Source: Imbricaverruca yamaguchii (Eukaryota > Arthropoda > Thecostraca > Neoverrucidae). Taken from it: a DNA stretch of 64,000 nucleotides. A program made the translations under genes and the position numbers. Under the pieces are notes generated by a model. It made no database searches. It saw only the letters and a list, made by a program, of their open reading frames with translations, and was not told the DNA's origin. Shown here piece after piece: positions 1 to 10,742 of this stretch; the stretch's first letter is position 1; each line of letters starts with the position of its first letter. Location: positions 1,839,501-1,903,500 of the forward strand of contig JAOTOL010001656.1 of the NCBI GenBank assembly GCA_034440575.1. Reading direction: 5' to 3'.

Positions 1-905
1 TCCGTGGCAGCTGCTCGGTGGTGTCCGTGGCAGCTGCTCGGTGGTGTCCGTGGCAGCTGCCCGGTGGTGTCCGTTGCAGCTGCTCGGTGGTGTCCGTAGC
101 AGCTGCTCGATGGTGTCCGTGGCAGCTGCTCGGTGGTGTCCGTGGCAGCTGCTCGGTGGTGTCCGTGGCAGCTGCTCGGTGGTGTCCGTGGCAGCTGCTC
201 GGTGGTGTCCGTGGCAGCTGCTCGGTGGTGTCCGTAGCAGCTGCTCGGTGGTGTCCGTGGCAGCTGCTCGGTGGTGTCCGTGGCAGCTGCTCGGTGGTGT
301 CCGTGGCAGCTGCTCGGTGGGGCCCGTGGCAGCTGCTCGGTGGTGTCCGTGGCAGCTGCCCGGCGAGGCCCGTGGCAGCTGCTCGGTGGTGTCCGTGGCA
401 GCTGCTCGGTGGTGTCCGTGGCAGCTGCTCGGTGGTGTCTGTGGCAGCTGCTCGGTGGTGTCCGCGGCAGCTGCTCGGTGGTGTCCGTGGCAGCTGCTCG
501 GTGGTGTCCGCGGCAGCTGCTCGGTGGTGTCCGCGGCAGCTGCTCGGTGGTGTCTGTGGCAGCTGCTCGGTGGTGTCCGCGGCAGCTGCTCGGTGGTGTC
601 CGCGGCAGCTGCTCGGTGGTGTCCGTGGCAGCTGCTCGGTGGTGTCCGTGGCAGCTGCTCGATGGTGTCTGTGGCAGCTGCCCGGCGAGGCCCGTGGCAG
701 CTACTCGGTGGTGTCCGTGGCAGCTGCTCGGTGGTGTCCGTAGCAGCTGCTCGGTGGTGTCCGTGGCAGCTGCTCGGTGGTGTCCGTGGCAGCTGCTCGG
801 TGGTGTCCGTGGCAGCTGCTCGGTGGTGTCCGTGGCAGCTGCTCGGTGGTGTCCGTGGCAGCTGCTCGGTGGGGCCCGTGGCAGCTGCTCGGTGGTGTCC
901 GTGCC
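1..905. repeat. 23-bp minisatellite, about 39 copies
   Basis: A head-to-tail array of a 23-bp unit built around GGCAGCTGCTCGGTGGTGTC. Variants differ by one or a few bases, such as GTGTCT, CCGCGG or GGGCCC. Each unit carries a CAGCTG E-box core. Because 23 is not a multiple of 3, all plus frames stay open and read as Val/Ala/Trp/Arg/Cys-rich repeats, which are not credible proteins. The array begins before the window. Confidence 0.95.
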
Positions 906-1560
906 TTGCAGGCTCTGCACGTGACGTCATCCCACGAATGTGTTCATGCTCATGCCAAGGTGAAGGCCGGTGCCCTTGCCTCCCTCTCCACTCCCCCAAT
1001 GTTGCGGTTCCGCTAGCCTTGCCGGAGTCTTGTGAGGCGGCCGACCACACAGTAACGGGCGACTCGCCGCCGCACTGTCGGTGCCAACCAGTGGCGGATC
1101 CAGAACGGCGAATTAGGAATGCGCTCCCCATTGAGATGTAGCATCCTTTCGAATGAAAAAGATGCCCCTCCAGGACATTCGAGTGTAACCCACGCCCTGC
1201 TCAACGAGTTTTTTTTTAAACAGCCAATGGCGCCCTTTAAAGTAGAAAAAGCTGCCCAATCCAGAGAGATGGCGCCCCTCCAGAACAAGTGCCCGCGATC
1301 AAAGTTCCTGCATTCGCCCCTGGTACAAACCTTTACCGCGCGCGAACCTAAACAGATTGCAACGCCTGGTGAGATGGCATCCACATCGACATCGAAATTG
1401 CAGTGTCGGGACTTGCAGCTGAGCTTCCCGAACCGATCCCAATGTGTTCCCACAGGTGTCCAAACTGGCCTGACAAGTACGGGGGATGGGACGGAATGAC
1501 TACTGGTGAGGGTGGTTGAGACGTCACGGCCGGAATGGCTCTCTCTCTCTCCCTCCCTCT
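906..1560. other. Non-coding interval between tandem arrays
   Basis: No gene is recognised. An E-box fused to a CRE-like site (CACGTGACGTCAT) lies at 918-930. A sequence resembling DNA-transposon ends (CAGTGGCGGATCCAG) lies at 1089-1103, but no matching opposite end was found nearby. The short open frames here have no recognisable domain. Confidence 0.5.
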
Positions 1561-1800
1561 CACTCCATCTCCATCTCCATCTCCATCTCCATCTCCATCT
1601 CCATTTCCATCTCAATCTCCATCTCCATCTCCATCTCCATCTCCATCTCCATCTCCATCTCCATCTCCATCTCAATCTCAATATCAATCTCAATCTCAAT
1701 CTCCATCTACATCTCCATCACCATCTCCACCTCCACCTCCACCTCCACCTCCACCTCCACCTCCATCTATATCGCTATCTATCTCTCTATCTCTCTATCT
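1561..1800. repeat. (ATCTCC)n hexanucleotide repeat
   Basis: An ATCTCC microsatellite with ATCTCA, CACCTC and TATCTC variants. It passes without a gap into the TA run that follows. Predicted open frames here are only translations of the repeat. Confidence 0.93.
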
Positions 1801-1804
1801 CTTA

Positions 1805-1876
<72 letters not shown>

Positions 1877-1925
1877 TAGATAGATATTTTTATATATATA
1901 TACATATATATATATATAGCGAGAG
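1801..1925. repeat. (TA)n dinucleotide repeat
   Basis: An almost pure TA run, broken by GATAGATAGATA near 1874 and a short TATATACATATA stretch. It can extrude as a cruciform. Confidence 0.93.
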
Positions 1926-1936
1926 AGTGAGAAAGG

Positions 1937-3727
<1,791 letters not shown>

Positions 3728-4125
3728 GGGACATGTTTCAGTGCACACCAGCTTGCTGAAGTGATGCGATTGTGAGCCAACAGAAGGCCAGCTTTGACTG
3801 AATTGACTTGAAATAGACGAAAAACGTGACCCGACTGTCACATACAAAGGTGGCTGCTTGGATAAAGTTAGCCAGCTGTCTGCTGACTGTTTGGCGACCC
3901 GTGCAGTGCACCATCACCCATGCAGGCACGGAGGGCGGTGGGGGTGGGGGGACGCTGATGCGAAACCGCCAAAGTCTCTCAACGACCACAGGAGGGCGGC
4001 GTGGGTTCCCGCACTGCTGCTCAGTCTACTTGGTTCGAAATGCTGCGCCCACTTCGCAGGACTCAGAATTCAGGACGTCGCTCAAGGTCACTGCACGGTG
4101 ACGTCATGCGAGAAGGCACAGAGCT
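3728..4125. other. Unique interval, no gene recognised
   Basis: Single-copy sequence between the GACA array and the 37-bp minisatellite. Only short overlapping open frames without recognisable motifs are present. Confidence 0.4.
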
Positions 4126-5170
4126 CACTATTTTGGTGAGACACGGCCTGACGAGCCCTCCCCTATGTGGTAGCGAGACACGGTCTAACGAGCTCTCTCC
4201 TATGTGGTAGCGAGACACGGTCTAACGAGCCCTCTCTTACGTGGTAGCGAGACACGGTCTAACGAGCCCTCTCCTATGTGGTGGCGAGATACGACCTGAC
4301 GAGCCCTCTCCTATGTGGTGGCGAGACACGGCCTGACGTGCCCTCTCCTACGTGGTGGCGAGACACGGTCTAACGAGCCCTCTCCTACGTGGTAGCGAGA
4401 CACGGTCTAACGAGCCCTCTCTTACGTGGTAGCGAGACACGGTCTAACGAGCCCTCTCCTATGTGGTGGCGAGATACGACCTGACGAGCCCTCTCCTATG
4501 TGGTGGCGAGACACGGTCTAACGAGCCCTCCCCTATGTGGTAGCGAGACACGGTCTAACGAGCCCTCTCCTATGTGGTGGCGAGACACGGCCTGACGTGC
4601 CCTCTCCTACGTGGTGGCGAGACACGGTCTAACGAGCCCTCTCCTACGTGGTGCGAGACACGCCCCCCATGTGGTAGCGAGACACGGTCTAACGAGCCCT
4701 CTCCTATGTGGTAGCGAGACACGGTCTAACGAGCCCTCTCCTACGTGGTAGCGAGACACGGTCTAACGAGCCCTCTCCTATGTGGTAGCGAGAAACGGTC
4801 TAACGAGCCCTCTCCTATGTGGTAGCGAGAAACGGCCTAGAGACACATAGGCCGTGTCTCTCCTATGTGGTGGCGAGACACGACCTGACGTGCCCTCTCC
4901 TATGTGGTGGCGAGACACGACCTGACGTGCCCTCTCCTATGTGGTGGCGAGACACGACCTGGCGTGCCCTCTCCTATGTGGTGGCGAGACACGGTCTAAC
5001 GAGCCCTCTCCTATGTGGTGGCGAGACACGACCTGACGTGCCCTCTCCTATGTGGTGGCGAGACACGACCTGACGTGCCCTCTCCTATGTGGTGGCGAGA
5101 CACGACCTGGCGTGCCCTCTCCTATGTGGTGGCGAGACACGGTCTAACGAGCCCTCTGCTATGTGGTGGC
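4126..5170. repeat. 37-bp minisatellite, left block
   Basis: About 28 copies of a 37-bp unit containing GAGACACGGTCTAACGAGCC followed by CTCTCCTATGTGGTGGC. Subtypes (GTCTAACGAG, CCTGACGTG, CCTGGCGTG) alternate, giving short higher-order patterns. The array stops after GTGGTGGC at 5170 and the same array resumes with GAGACACG at 13867. The two LINEs between therefore interrupt one original satellite block. Confidence 0.93.
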
Positions 5171-5584
5171 GTGGCAGTTTGCCGCCAGCTCTCAAGGTGG
5201 AAGGACGCGCGCCCGAACTCCAGGTTTCCAGATAAGTCGCTGCAGAACAGGGCAGTACTCTAGTCTAAGCTGTGGATAGGTGCTTAGCAATTACTTCTCT
5301 TATTATATTTCATAAGGTTTTATCTTATAAGCATTTTCGTAGCACGCAAACTATACTATATCAACCTAGCGACGCCGCAGGACGCCATCTTGTATGCGCC
5401 AAAGGGAGGCCTCGTGGCTTCGGCGTGTTCTCGACTCTTCGATTTCTGTAGTAGGAGATATTACAAGTGTGTATATTTGATAAGTACATTAGACAACATT
5501 CATACTATCCTAACATACTTTATTTATTTTTTGGTGTGCATAGTGTGTTTGGTGTTGACGTTTAAGATAGTTTAATTAGTAGTA

Positions 5585-5995
5585 GTGAAAGATGTTAGGG
5601 ATAGGCTGGAGGGAGTAATGAGGGGAAGTGGAGAGGGTGCAACGGTAATTGTGCAGGTTGGAGTTAACGATGTAGGAAAAAATAATACAGAGGAAACAAT
5701 GAAAGCCTATAGGGCTTTGATAGGTAGTTTAGCAGGAAGTAGGAAAAGAGGAGTGGTGACATCCATCCTCCCTATGGTCCATGCAAGCATGGAGTGGTAT
5801 TCGAGGGCCATTGGGCTCAATACCAGGGTGGCCAACATTTGTAATGAGCTTGGGGTGCAGTTCTTGGATTTGTGGGGGGAGTTTTGGGGGAGGACGGAGA
5901 TGTTTGCTTTAGATGGATTACATCTGAGCAAGAGAGGAGCGGAATTGCTCAGCAATAGGTATGAGGAGGCTCTCAACAGGAAACAGGGAAACTAG
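5585..5995 (+). pseudogene. LINE A ORF1 fragment, C-terminal SGNH-hydrolase part
   Basis: The frame starts at a GTG joined directly to 5'-UTR sequence; the first in-frame ATG is near 5618. It encodes the C-terminal half of a CR1 ORF1 protein. The GxND block of SGNH/GDSL esterases appears as VGVNDVG (about residue 26) and the C-terminal catalytic block as DGLHLS (about residue 110). LINE B shows what is missing: a coiled-coil N-terminus, a basic region and the GDSR block carrying the nucleophile Ser. Without GDSR the esterase fold cannot be catalytic. The frame ends CAG GGA AAC TAG, which contains a -1 slippery heptamer. Confidence 0.75.
5986..5992 (+). promoter_or_regulatory. Putative -1 ribosomal frameshift site, LINE A
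   Basis: GGGAAAC lies in the X XXY YYZ phase relative to ORF1 (CAG GGA AAC TAG). A -1 slip places the ribosome on CTA GGC AGG, which is the ORF2 frame. A run of six Gs follows about 12 bases downstream. No in-frame ATG occurs between here and 6121, although endonuclease motifs begin near 6058, so ORF2 needs an upstream source of ribosomes. LINE B has the same heptamer in the same phase. Confidence 0.6.
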
Positions 5996-8838
5996 GCAGG
6001 ACATGGGGGGATGTAGCTGATAAAGAGAGAAGCATAGCAAGCAATGGAAGGAATAATTTATCATGTTTTTATGTCAATGCCAGAAGTGTTAGGAACAAAA
6101 TTGGGGAACTGCATGCATATATGTTGTCTGAACAGCTAGATTTGGTGTGCATAACAGAAGCATGGGTTAACGAAAGCATGTTTGGAGACAACTTGCAAGA
6201 ATTTGAATTGACAGGCTACAACATGCATGCCTATCAAAGAGAGGCAAGGATAGGAGGTGGCATTCTCTTGTATGTTAGGCAAGTAATGAAATGTCATTCC
6301 ATAGAGGATGGAGTACATAGTGCAGGAGTAGAATCTTTGTGGTTAGATATAATTCTGAAGAATGGAACAAAATTTAGGATTGGGGCATTCTATAGACCTC
6401 CAGACCAGAATGAAAACACTGACAGGCTGATGCAGGAAGAGATAAGTAGGAGAGTACAGGAGATAACTATTTTGTTGGGGGATTTCAACATAGCAGGATT
6501 GGGAAACAAAACAATAGGTGTAAGCAAATCAGAAAGATGTTTCATGGCTTGTTTTGAGGACAATTTCTTCTTTCAAATGATACACGAGCCTACAAGGGAA
6601 AATAAAATATTAGATCTAGTGCTTACTAATGAGGAAAATTTTGTGCAAAATGTTAACGTAGGAGAGACCTTTGGTAATAGTGATCACAACATTATACGCT
6701 TCTCATTATATGTTGGAAGGGTAGCAACCAACAGAACATTGATTCCGAATTTTACAAAAGGGAATTACAGTGAGTTCAGGAGCTTCCTAAGTGAAATTAA
6801 TTGGGAAGTCATATTGAATGGCTTAGATGCTTATGAAATGTGGACAATGATAAAAGATAAGCTATTTCAGGGTCAGGATAGGTTCATTCCCAGTAGGCAA
6901 ATTAGATCAAACAGGGTTAAGCACCCTTCGTGGCTGACTAGGGAAGTTAAGCAATTACTGGACTCAAAGAAACAAGCATTCAAGAACCTAAAAGATACTA
7001 ACTCTGGGTTAAACCTAGAATCATATAGAATAGCTAGAAATAAAGTTAGGAGGTGTGTTAGAGCATCTAAAAGACTTGCTGAAATCAACTTTGCTCGAGA
7101 ATGTTCAGCAGGTAATGCTAAGAGATTCTTTAGCTTCTATAAATTTAAGGCTAAAAAGTGTAGTGTAGGACCACTGGAGGTAGATGGGGAAATAGTGGTT
7201 GATGATTGCGACATTGTGGAATCCCTAAGCAAGCAATTCTCATCAGTCTTCACTAAAGATAATTCTGGTACAATAGGAACATCTGTAGGCCATGCCATGG
7301 CAGGTGATATGCTGGAGGATCTTACAATAACTACAGAAGCCGTAGAGAAGCAGTTGCAGAATATAAAACCTAATAAAGCTTCCGGACCAGATGAAATATA
7401 TGCTAGGATCTTAGTAGAGTGTGCTAAAGCTTTAGCAACTCCCCTAGGTATCATTTTCAGGCGATCTATGGAGTATTCAGAAGTACCTGAAGATTGGAGA
7501 AATGCAAGTGTAGTACCAATTTTCAAAAAGGGAAATAGGAAGAGTGTAGGAAACTACAGGCCAGTCAGTTTGACCTCATTAGTTTGCAAAGTACTAGAAA
7601 AGCTGGTTAAACAGAATGTTCAGATTCATCTTGATAGGCACAACCTTTTAAGGGATACTCAACATGGATTTCGATCTCAAAGGTCTTGTTTAACTAACCT
7701 ATTGGAGTTCATTGAGTATGTTACCAAAGAAGTAGACAATGAAAGCAGGATGGATGTTGTGTACTTGGACTTTAGCAAAGCTTTTGATAAAGTTCCACAT
7801 GGAAGGTTAATTCATCAATTACAACAACATGGGATTGTAGGAAAAGTTCTACATTGGATTGAAGCATGGTTGCAGGGAAGGAAACAAAGGGTAGTATTGA
7901 ATGGATGTAAATCTGGTTGGAAAGATGTTCTGAGTGGAGTGCCACAGGGCTCTGTTCTAGGGCCCCTCCTCTTTATCATCTTTGTGAACAACATTGAAGT
8001 AGGGCTGAGGAATAGAGTGTTCAAATTTGCTGATGACATCAAGCTGGTAGGAGTGGCTAACAGCAGAGATCAATCTAGTAATATTCAACTAGATTTGGAC
8101 GACCTAAAAGAGTGGGCTGATCAATGGCAGATGACTTTCAACTATGATAAGTGTAAGGTTATGCATATAGGGTCTGCAGGCGAGACATTCAGTTATAAAA
8201 TTGGAGGGAGGGAACTGGATGTTATTGAAGAGGAAAGGGACTTAGGTGTGTTGGTCTCAAAAGACCTTAAAGCAGAAAAACAATGTATCTCAGCTAGAAA
8301 TAGGGCACTCAGAATGCTGGGACTCATTAATAGAAGTGTGAAATATAAGAGCAGGGAAGTCATGAAAAAGCTGTACTTAGCATATGTGCGGCCCCACTTG
8401 GAGTACTCTGTACAAGCATGGAGCCCCTACCTAGAAAAGGATATAAATATGTTAGAAAGAGTCCAGCGCAAAGCCACTAGACTCGTCAGTGGATTAAGTA
8501 ACTTAGAATATGGAGAAAGGCTTAATGCATTAGATATGTACTCACTCAAGTATAGGAGATTAAGGGGAGACATGATTGAAATGTACAAAATTGTTAGAGG
8601 GCTAGATCAGGTCAATTTGAATGATGCTCTGCAGTTTAGAGTATCCCATAGGGGTCATCAATTCAGGTTAGACAAAATGAGGTGCAGGACAGTTAAACGA
8701 CAACAGGTCTTCAGTCAAAGGGTTGTTGACCAATGGAATAGGCTGCCTGCTGATGCAGTGGGGAGTCCCTCATTGAATGTCTTTAAAAGTAGGGTGGATA
8801 AATTTTTTAGACAGGAAAATGTTGTTTTTGAATTCTAA
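5992..8838 (+). CDS. LINE A ORF2: APE endonuclease and reverse transcriptase
   Basis: A CR1-clade ORF2 polyprotein that nicks target DNA and primes reverse transcription there. The frame is open without interruption from the ORF1 stop overlap; the first in-frame ATG is at 6121 (905 aa from there). Endonuclease motifs: NARS near 6070, CITEAW (residue 13 counted from 6121), LLGDFN (about 119) and SDHN (about 186). Reverse-transcriptase motifs: PNKASGPD, VPIFKKG, NYRPVSLTS, YLDFSKAFDKVPH (about 547), SGVPQGSVLGP and the catalytic FADD (about 635). A thumb region and conserved C-terminus follow, ending NVVFEF. All catalytic motifs look intact, so this protein may be functional although ORF1 of the same copy is truncated. 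Confidence 0.9.
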   Translation, partial: LGRTWGDVADKERSIASNGRNNLSCFYVNARSVRNKIGELHAYMLSEQLDLVCITEAWVNESMFGDNLQEFELTGYNMHAYQREARIGGGILLYVRQVMKCHSIEDGVHSAGVESLWLDIILKNGTKFRIGAFYRPPDQNENTDRLMQEEISRRVQEITILLGDFNIAGLGNKTIGVSKSERCFMACFEDNFFFQMIHEPTRENKILDLVLTNEENFVQNVNVGETFGNSDHNIIRFSLYVGRVATNRTLIPNFTKGNYSEFRSFLSEINWEVILNGLDAYEMWTMIKDKLFQGQDRFIPSRQIRSNRVKHPSWLTREVKQLLDSKKQAFKNLKDTNSGLNLESYRIARNKVRRCVRASKRLAEINFARECSAGNAKRFFSFYKFKAKKCSVGPLEVDGEIVVDDCDIVESLSKQFSSVFTKDNSGTIGTSVGHAMAGDMLEDLTITTEAVEKQLQNIKPNKASGPDEIYARILVECAKALATPLGIIFRRSMEYSEVPEDWRNASVVPIFKKGNRKSVGNYRPVSLTSLVCKVLEKLVKQNVQIHLDRHNLLRDTQHGFRSQRSCLTNLLEFIEYVTKEVDNESRMDVVYLDFSKAFDKVPHGRLIHQLQQHGIVGKVLHWIEAWLQGRKQRVVLNGCKSGWKDVLSGVPQGSVLGPLLFIIFVNNIEVGLRNRVFKFADDIKLVGVANSRDQSSNIQLDLDDLKEWADQWQMTFNYDKCKVMHIGSAGETFSYKIGGRELDVIEEERDLGVLVSKDLKAEKQCISARNRALRMLGLINRSVKYKSREVMKKLYLAYVRPHLEYSVQAWSPYLEKDINMLERVQRKATRLVSGLSNLEYGERLNALDMYSLKYRRLRGDMIEMYKIVRGLDQVNLNDALQFRVSHRGHQFRLDKMRCRTVKRQQVFSQRVVDQWNRLPADAVGSPSLNVFKSRVDKFFRQENVVFEF

Positions 8839-9120
8839 CTTGTGATGCATGGGATATTGAGTATTTTCACTAGCTATATAGGGTATAACATTATGCTAGT
8901 ATTATGTTGTACTATATGGGGTGTACCTAGCAGTGGATTTGGCAACTTCCCTTGCGATGTCATACTGATGAGATTGGCTGTGGTGGCACAGGTGGAGGGA
9001 TTGCATGGGTTTGGAATTGATAGGTGTGAACATGTACTTTCTAATATCTTCTAGACAGGCTTGACCCAGATGGGCCCTTGTGGCCCTTATTAAGCCTTAA
9101 CACTTTATGACTTTATGACT

Positions 9121-9766
9121 TAGTAAGTTGGGGGTATTCATAAGTGCTGTGTGACTGTTCATTTTTCTGTCTAGCCATAAGTGATATCAAAGGGATATTT
9201 ATATAGTTGTCTACTTGTGTGGAAGACAATTAGATTAGACATCTTGTTTAGTTATTTAATTTATTTAAAAAACAAAACAAAACAAAAAACAAACAATTGT
9301 TTAATAGTATCTGCTTTTCTTGAGGCACTCAGATATTTAACTGACAGTATAGGAGGTAGCGATTTATAGTGAATGATAGTTAGCTTTTTTGTCGGTTGTT
9401 TAGCAAGTGTGTTTGGTGTTGAAGTTTAAGATAGTTTAATTAGTAGTAAGTTGGGGGTATTCATAAGTGCTGTGTGACTGTTCATTTTTCTGTCTAGCCA
9501 TAAGTGATATCAAAGGGATATTTATATAGTTGTCTACTTGTGTGGAAGACAATTAGATTAGACATCTTGTTTAGTTATTTAATTTATTTAAAAAGAAAAC
9601 AAAACAAAAAAACAAACAATTGTTTAATAGTTTCTGCTTTTCTTGAGGCACTCAGATATTTAACTGACAGTATAGGAGGTAGCGATTTATAGTGAATGAT
9701 AGTTAGCTTTTTTGTCGGTTGTTTAGCAAGTTAATTTAGCAAGTTAATTTGAATTTAAATCTAGGC
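9121..9766 (+). repeat. Tandem 5'-UTR monomers of LINE B
   Basis: Two head-to-tail copies with a 323-bp period (9121-9443 and 9444-9766). They are almost identical: a GGGGGTATTCATAAGTGCTG start, an A-rich tract near 9272 and 9594, and a TTTTTGTCGGTTGTTTAGCA end. The right copy diverges just before ORF1. The last 41 bases of the monomer also appear at 5547-5587 in LINE A, and one monomer is present at about 41450-41780 in the minus-strand copy. By analogy with LINE 5'-UTR monomers elsewhere, they probably carry the internal promoter. Confidence 0.85.
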
Positions 9767-9785
9767 ATAAGCTGCAGCGTTTAGG

Positions 9786-10742
9786 ATGGTTTCGACCAGG
9801 ATGCAGGCACTAGAGGAAGAAATTAGGACCCTTAAGGCAGAGGTTTCCAACCTCAAGGCTGCCCTTGTTGCACAGGGTAGGCAAGATAAAGCAACAAGGG
9901 GTCAATCCGTAGCAGGGACATCATATGCCCAGGTGGTCGCAGGCCACCAGGTAGCTGAGGTTTCCCCTACTGTGGAGGTGGCTGGGATCTCTCAAGAGGG
10001 GAGTGTTAATAGTGTTAATAGTGAACAGAGGAGGGGTAGTTCTGGTAGGTCACAGGAGGGGAAGTGGCATGAGGTCAGGGGGTGGAGGATTTGGAGACGC
10101 GAACCTAAGGAAAGGGTCAGTGAGTGGCAGGTGGCAGGTGGTAGGAGCGGGAGGAAGTGTAGCCGACCGGCCCAGCGGGCAGGCATAGTAACAACAAATA
10201 TGTTCCAGGCATTGGATGACTGCCCCCAGGATAGCAGTAGTAAGGAGTCAGTGCTGGTCATAGGAGACTCTCGTGTGCGTCATTTAGAGCGGGTATTTTG
10301 TAAAGGTAGGAGGGACAGGAGGTGCATCACCAGGCCTGGTGCCAAGGTGAAGGACCTGGTACCTGCGGTGGCACAGGTCACCAGTGATCACCAGTTTAAC
10401 ACAGTCATAGTGCATGTAGGGGTAAATAACATAGGTCATACTAGGAGCGAGGAGCTTCTGCGGGAGTACAGGGCCCTTCTGGCCACCCTGAAGGGTACCA
10501 ATAGAGTGCTTGTAACAGGAATTTTGCCTAGGGCTAGAGCCTCCCCTGAATGGAGCTCTAGGGCACTGGCAGCTAACACCAGGGTAGGAAAGCTCTTCCA
10601 GGAGCTAGGTTTTACATTTGTAGACGAGTGGAGCAGGTTTTATGCATCGTGGGACCTCTATCAGAGGGATGGCCTGAACTTTTCTGAGAAGGGGGTCCAT
10701 GTGTTAGGCAAAGTATATGAGCATGTCCTTCAGGGAAACTAG
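9786..10742 (+). CDS. LINE B ORF1: coiled coil plus SGNH-esterase protein
   Basis: An intact 318-residue ORF1 starting at ATG 9786. Residues 1-30 form a heptad-like coiled coil (MQALEEEIRTLKAEVSNLKA). A Gly/Ser/Arg/Trp-rich basic linker (about 75-135) may bind RNA. The C-terminal domain is an SGNH/GDSL hydrolase: LVIGDSRVRHL (nucleophile Ser near residue 160), VHVGVNNIGH (about 212, the GxN block) and DGLNFSEKG (about 298; Asp present, but Asn where other members have His). Esterase domains of this type are known in CR1-family ORF1 proteins. The frame ends CAG GGA AAC TAG, overlapping ORF2 in the -1 frame. Confidence 0.9.
   Translation: MVSTRMQALEEEIRTLKAEVSNLKAALVAQGRQDKATRGQSVAGTSYAQVVAGHQVAEVSPTVEVAGISQEGSVNSVNSEQRRGSSGRSQEGKWHEVRGWRIWRREPKERVSEWQVAGGRSGRKCSRPAQRAGIVTTNMFQALDDCPQDSSSKESVLVIGDSRVRHLERVFCKGRRDRRCITRPGAKVKDLVPAVAQVTSDHQFNTVIVHVGVNNIGHTRSEELLREYRALLATLKGTNRVLVTGILPRARASPEWSSRALAANTRVGKLFQELGFTFVDEWSRFYASWDLYQRDGLNFSEKGVHVLGKVYEHVLQGN
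10733..10739 (+). promoter_or_regulatory. Putative -1 ribosomal frameshift site, LINE B
   Basis: GGGAAAC in correct phase, immediately before the ORF1 TAG (CAG GGA AAC TAG). After a -1 slip, reading continues CTA GGA AAT GGG GTG, the ORF2 frame. Three clustered G-runs (GGGG T GGGG A GGG) lie 8-20 bases downstream and could act as a structural stimulator. The ORF2 frame is open for about 200 nt before its first ATG (about 10939). Confidence 0.6.

Larger units (their letters stand above)
5171..9120 (+). mobile_element. CR1-like LINE A
   Basis: A non-LTR retrotransposon of CR1 type. It consists of a putative 5' UTR (5171-5587), an N-terminally truncated SGNH-esterase ORF1, an uninterrupted endonuclease/reverse-transcriptase ORF2, and a 3' tail of TTTATGAC octamers (about 9102-9120). 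Short terminal octamer repeats are typical of CR1 elements. The 5' part contains GCCATCTTG at 5384-5392, the core of a YY1-type site known from other LINE 5' UTRs. It is inserted in the 37-bp minisatellite and is directly followed by LINE B. Confidence 0.85.

Noticed and set aside
1089..1103. CAGTGGCGGATCCAG as a hAT terminal repeat
   Set aside because: It looks like known DNA-transposon ends, but no inverted partner or target duplication was found in the neighbourhood.
18..1141. Plus-strand frames of 217-366 aa in the first kilobase
   Set aside because: The 23-bp minisatellite keeps all plus frames open; there is no domain or codon bias beyond the repeat.
4126..5170. Regularly spaced repeats suggesting a CRISPR array
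   Set aside because: Units are contiguous 37-bp tandem copies without unique spacers, and the window is eukaryotic.
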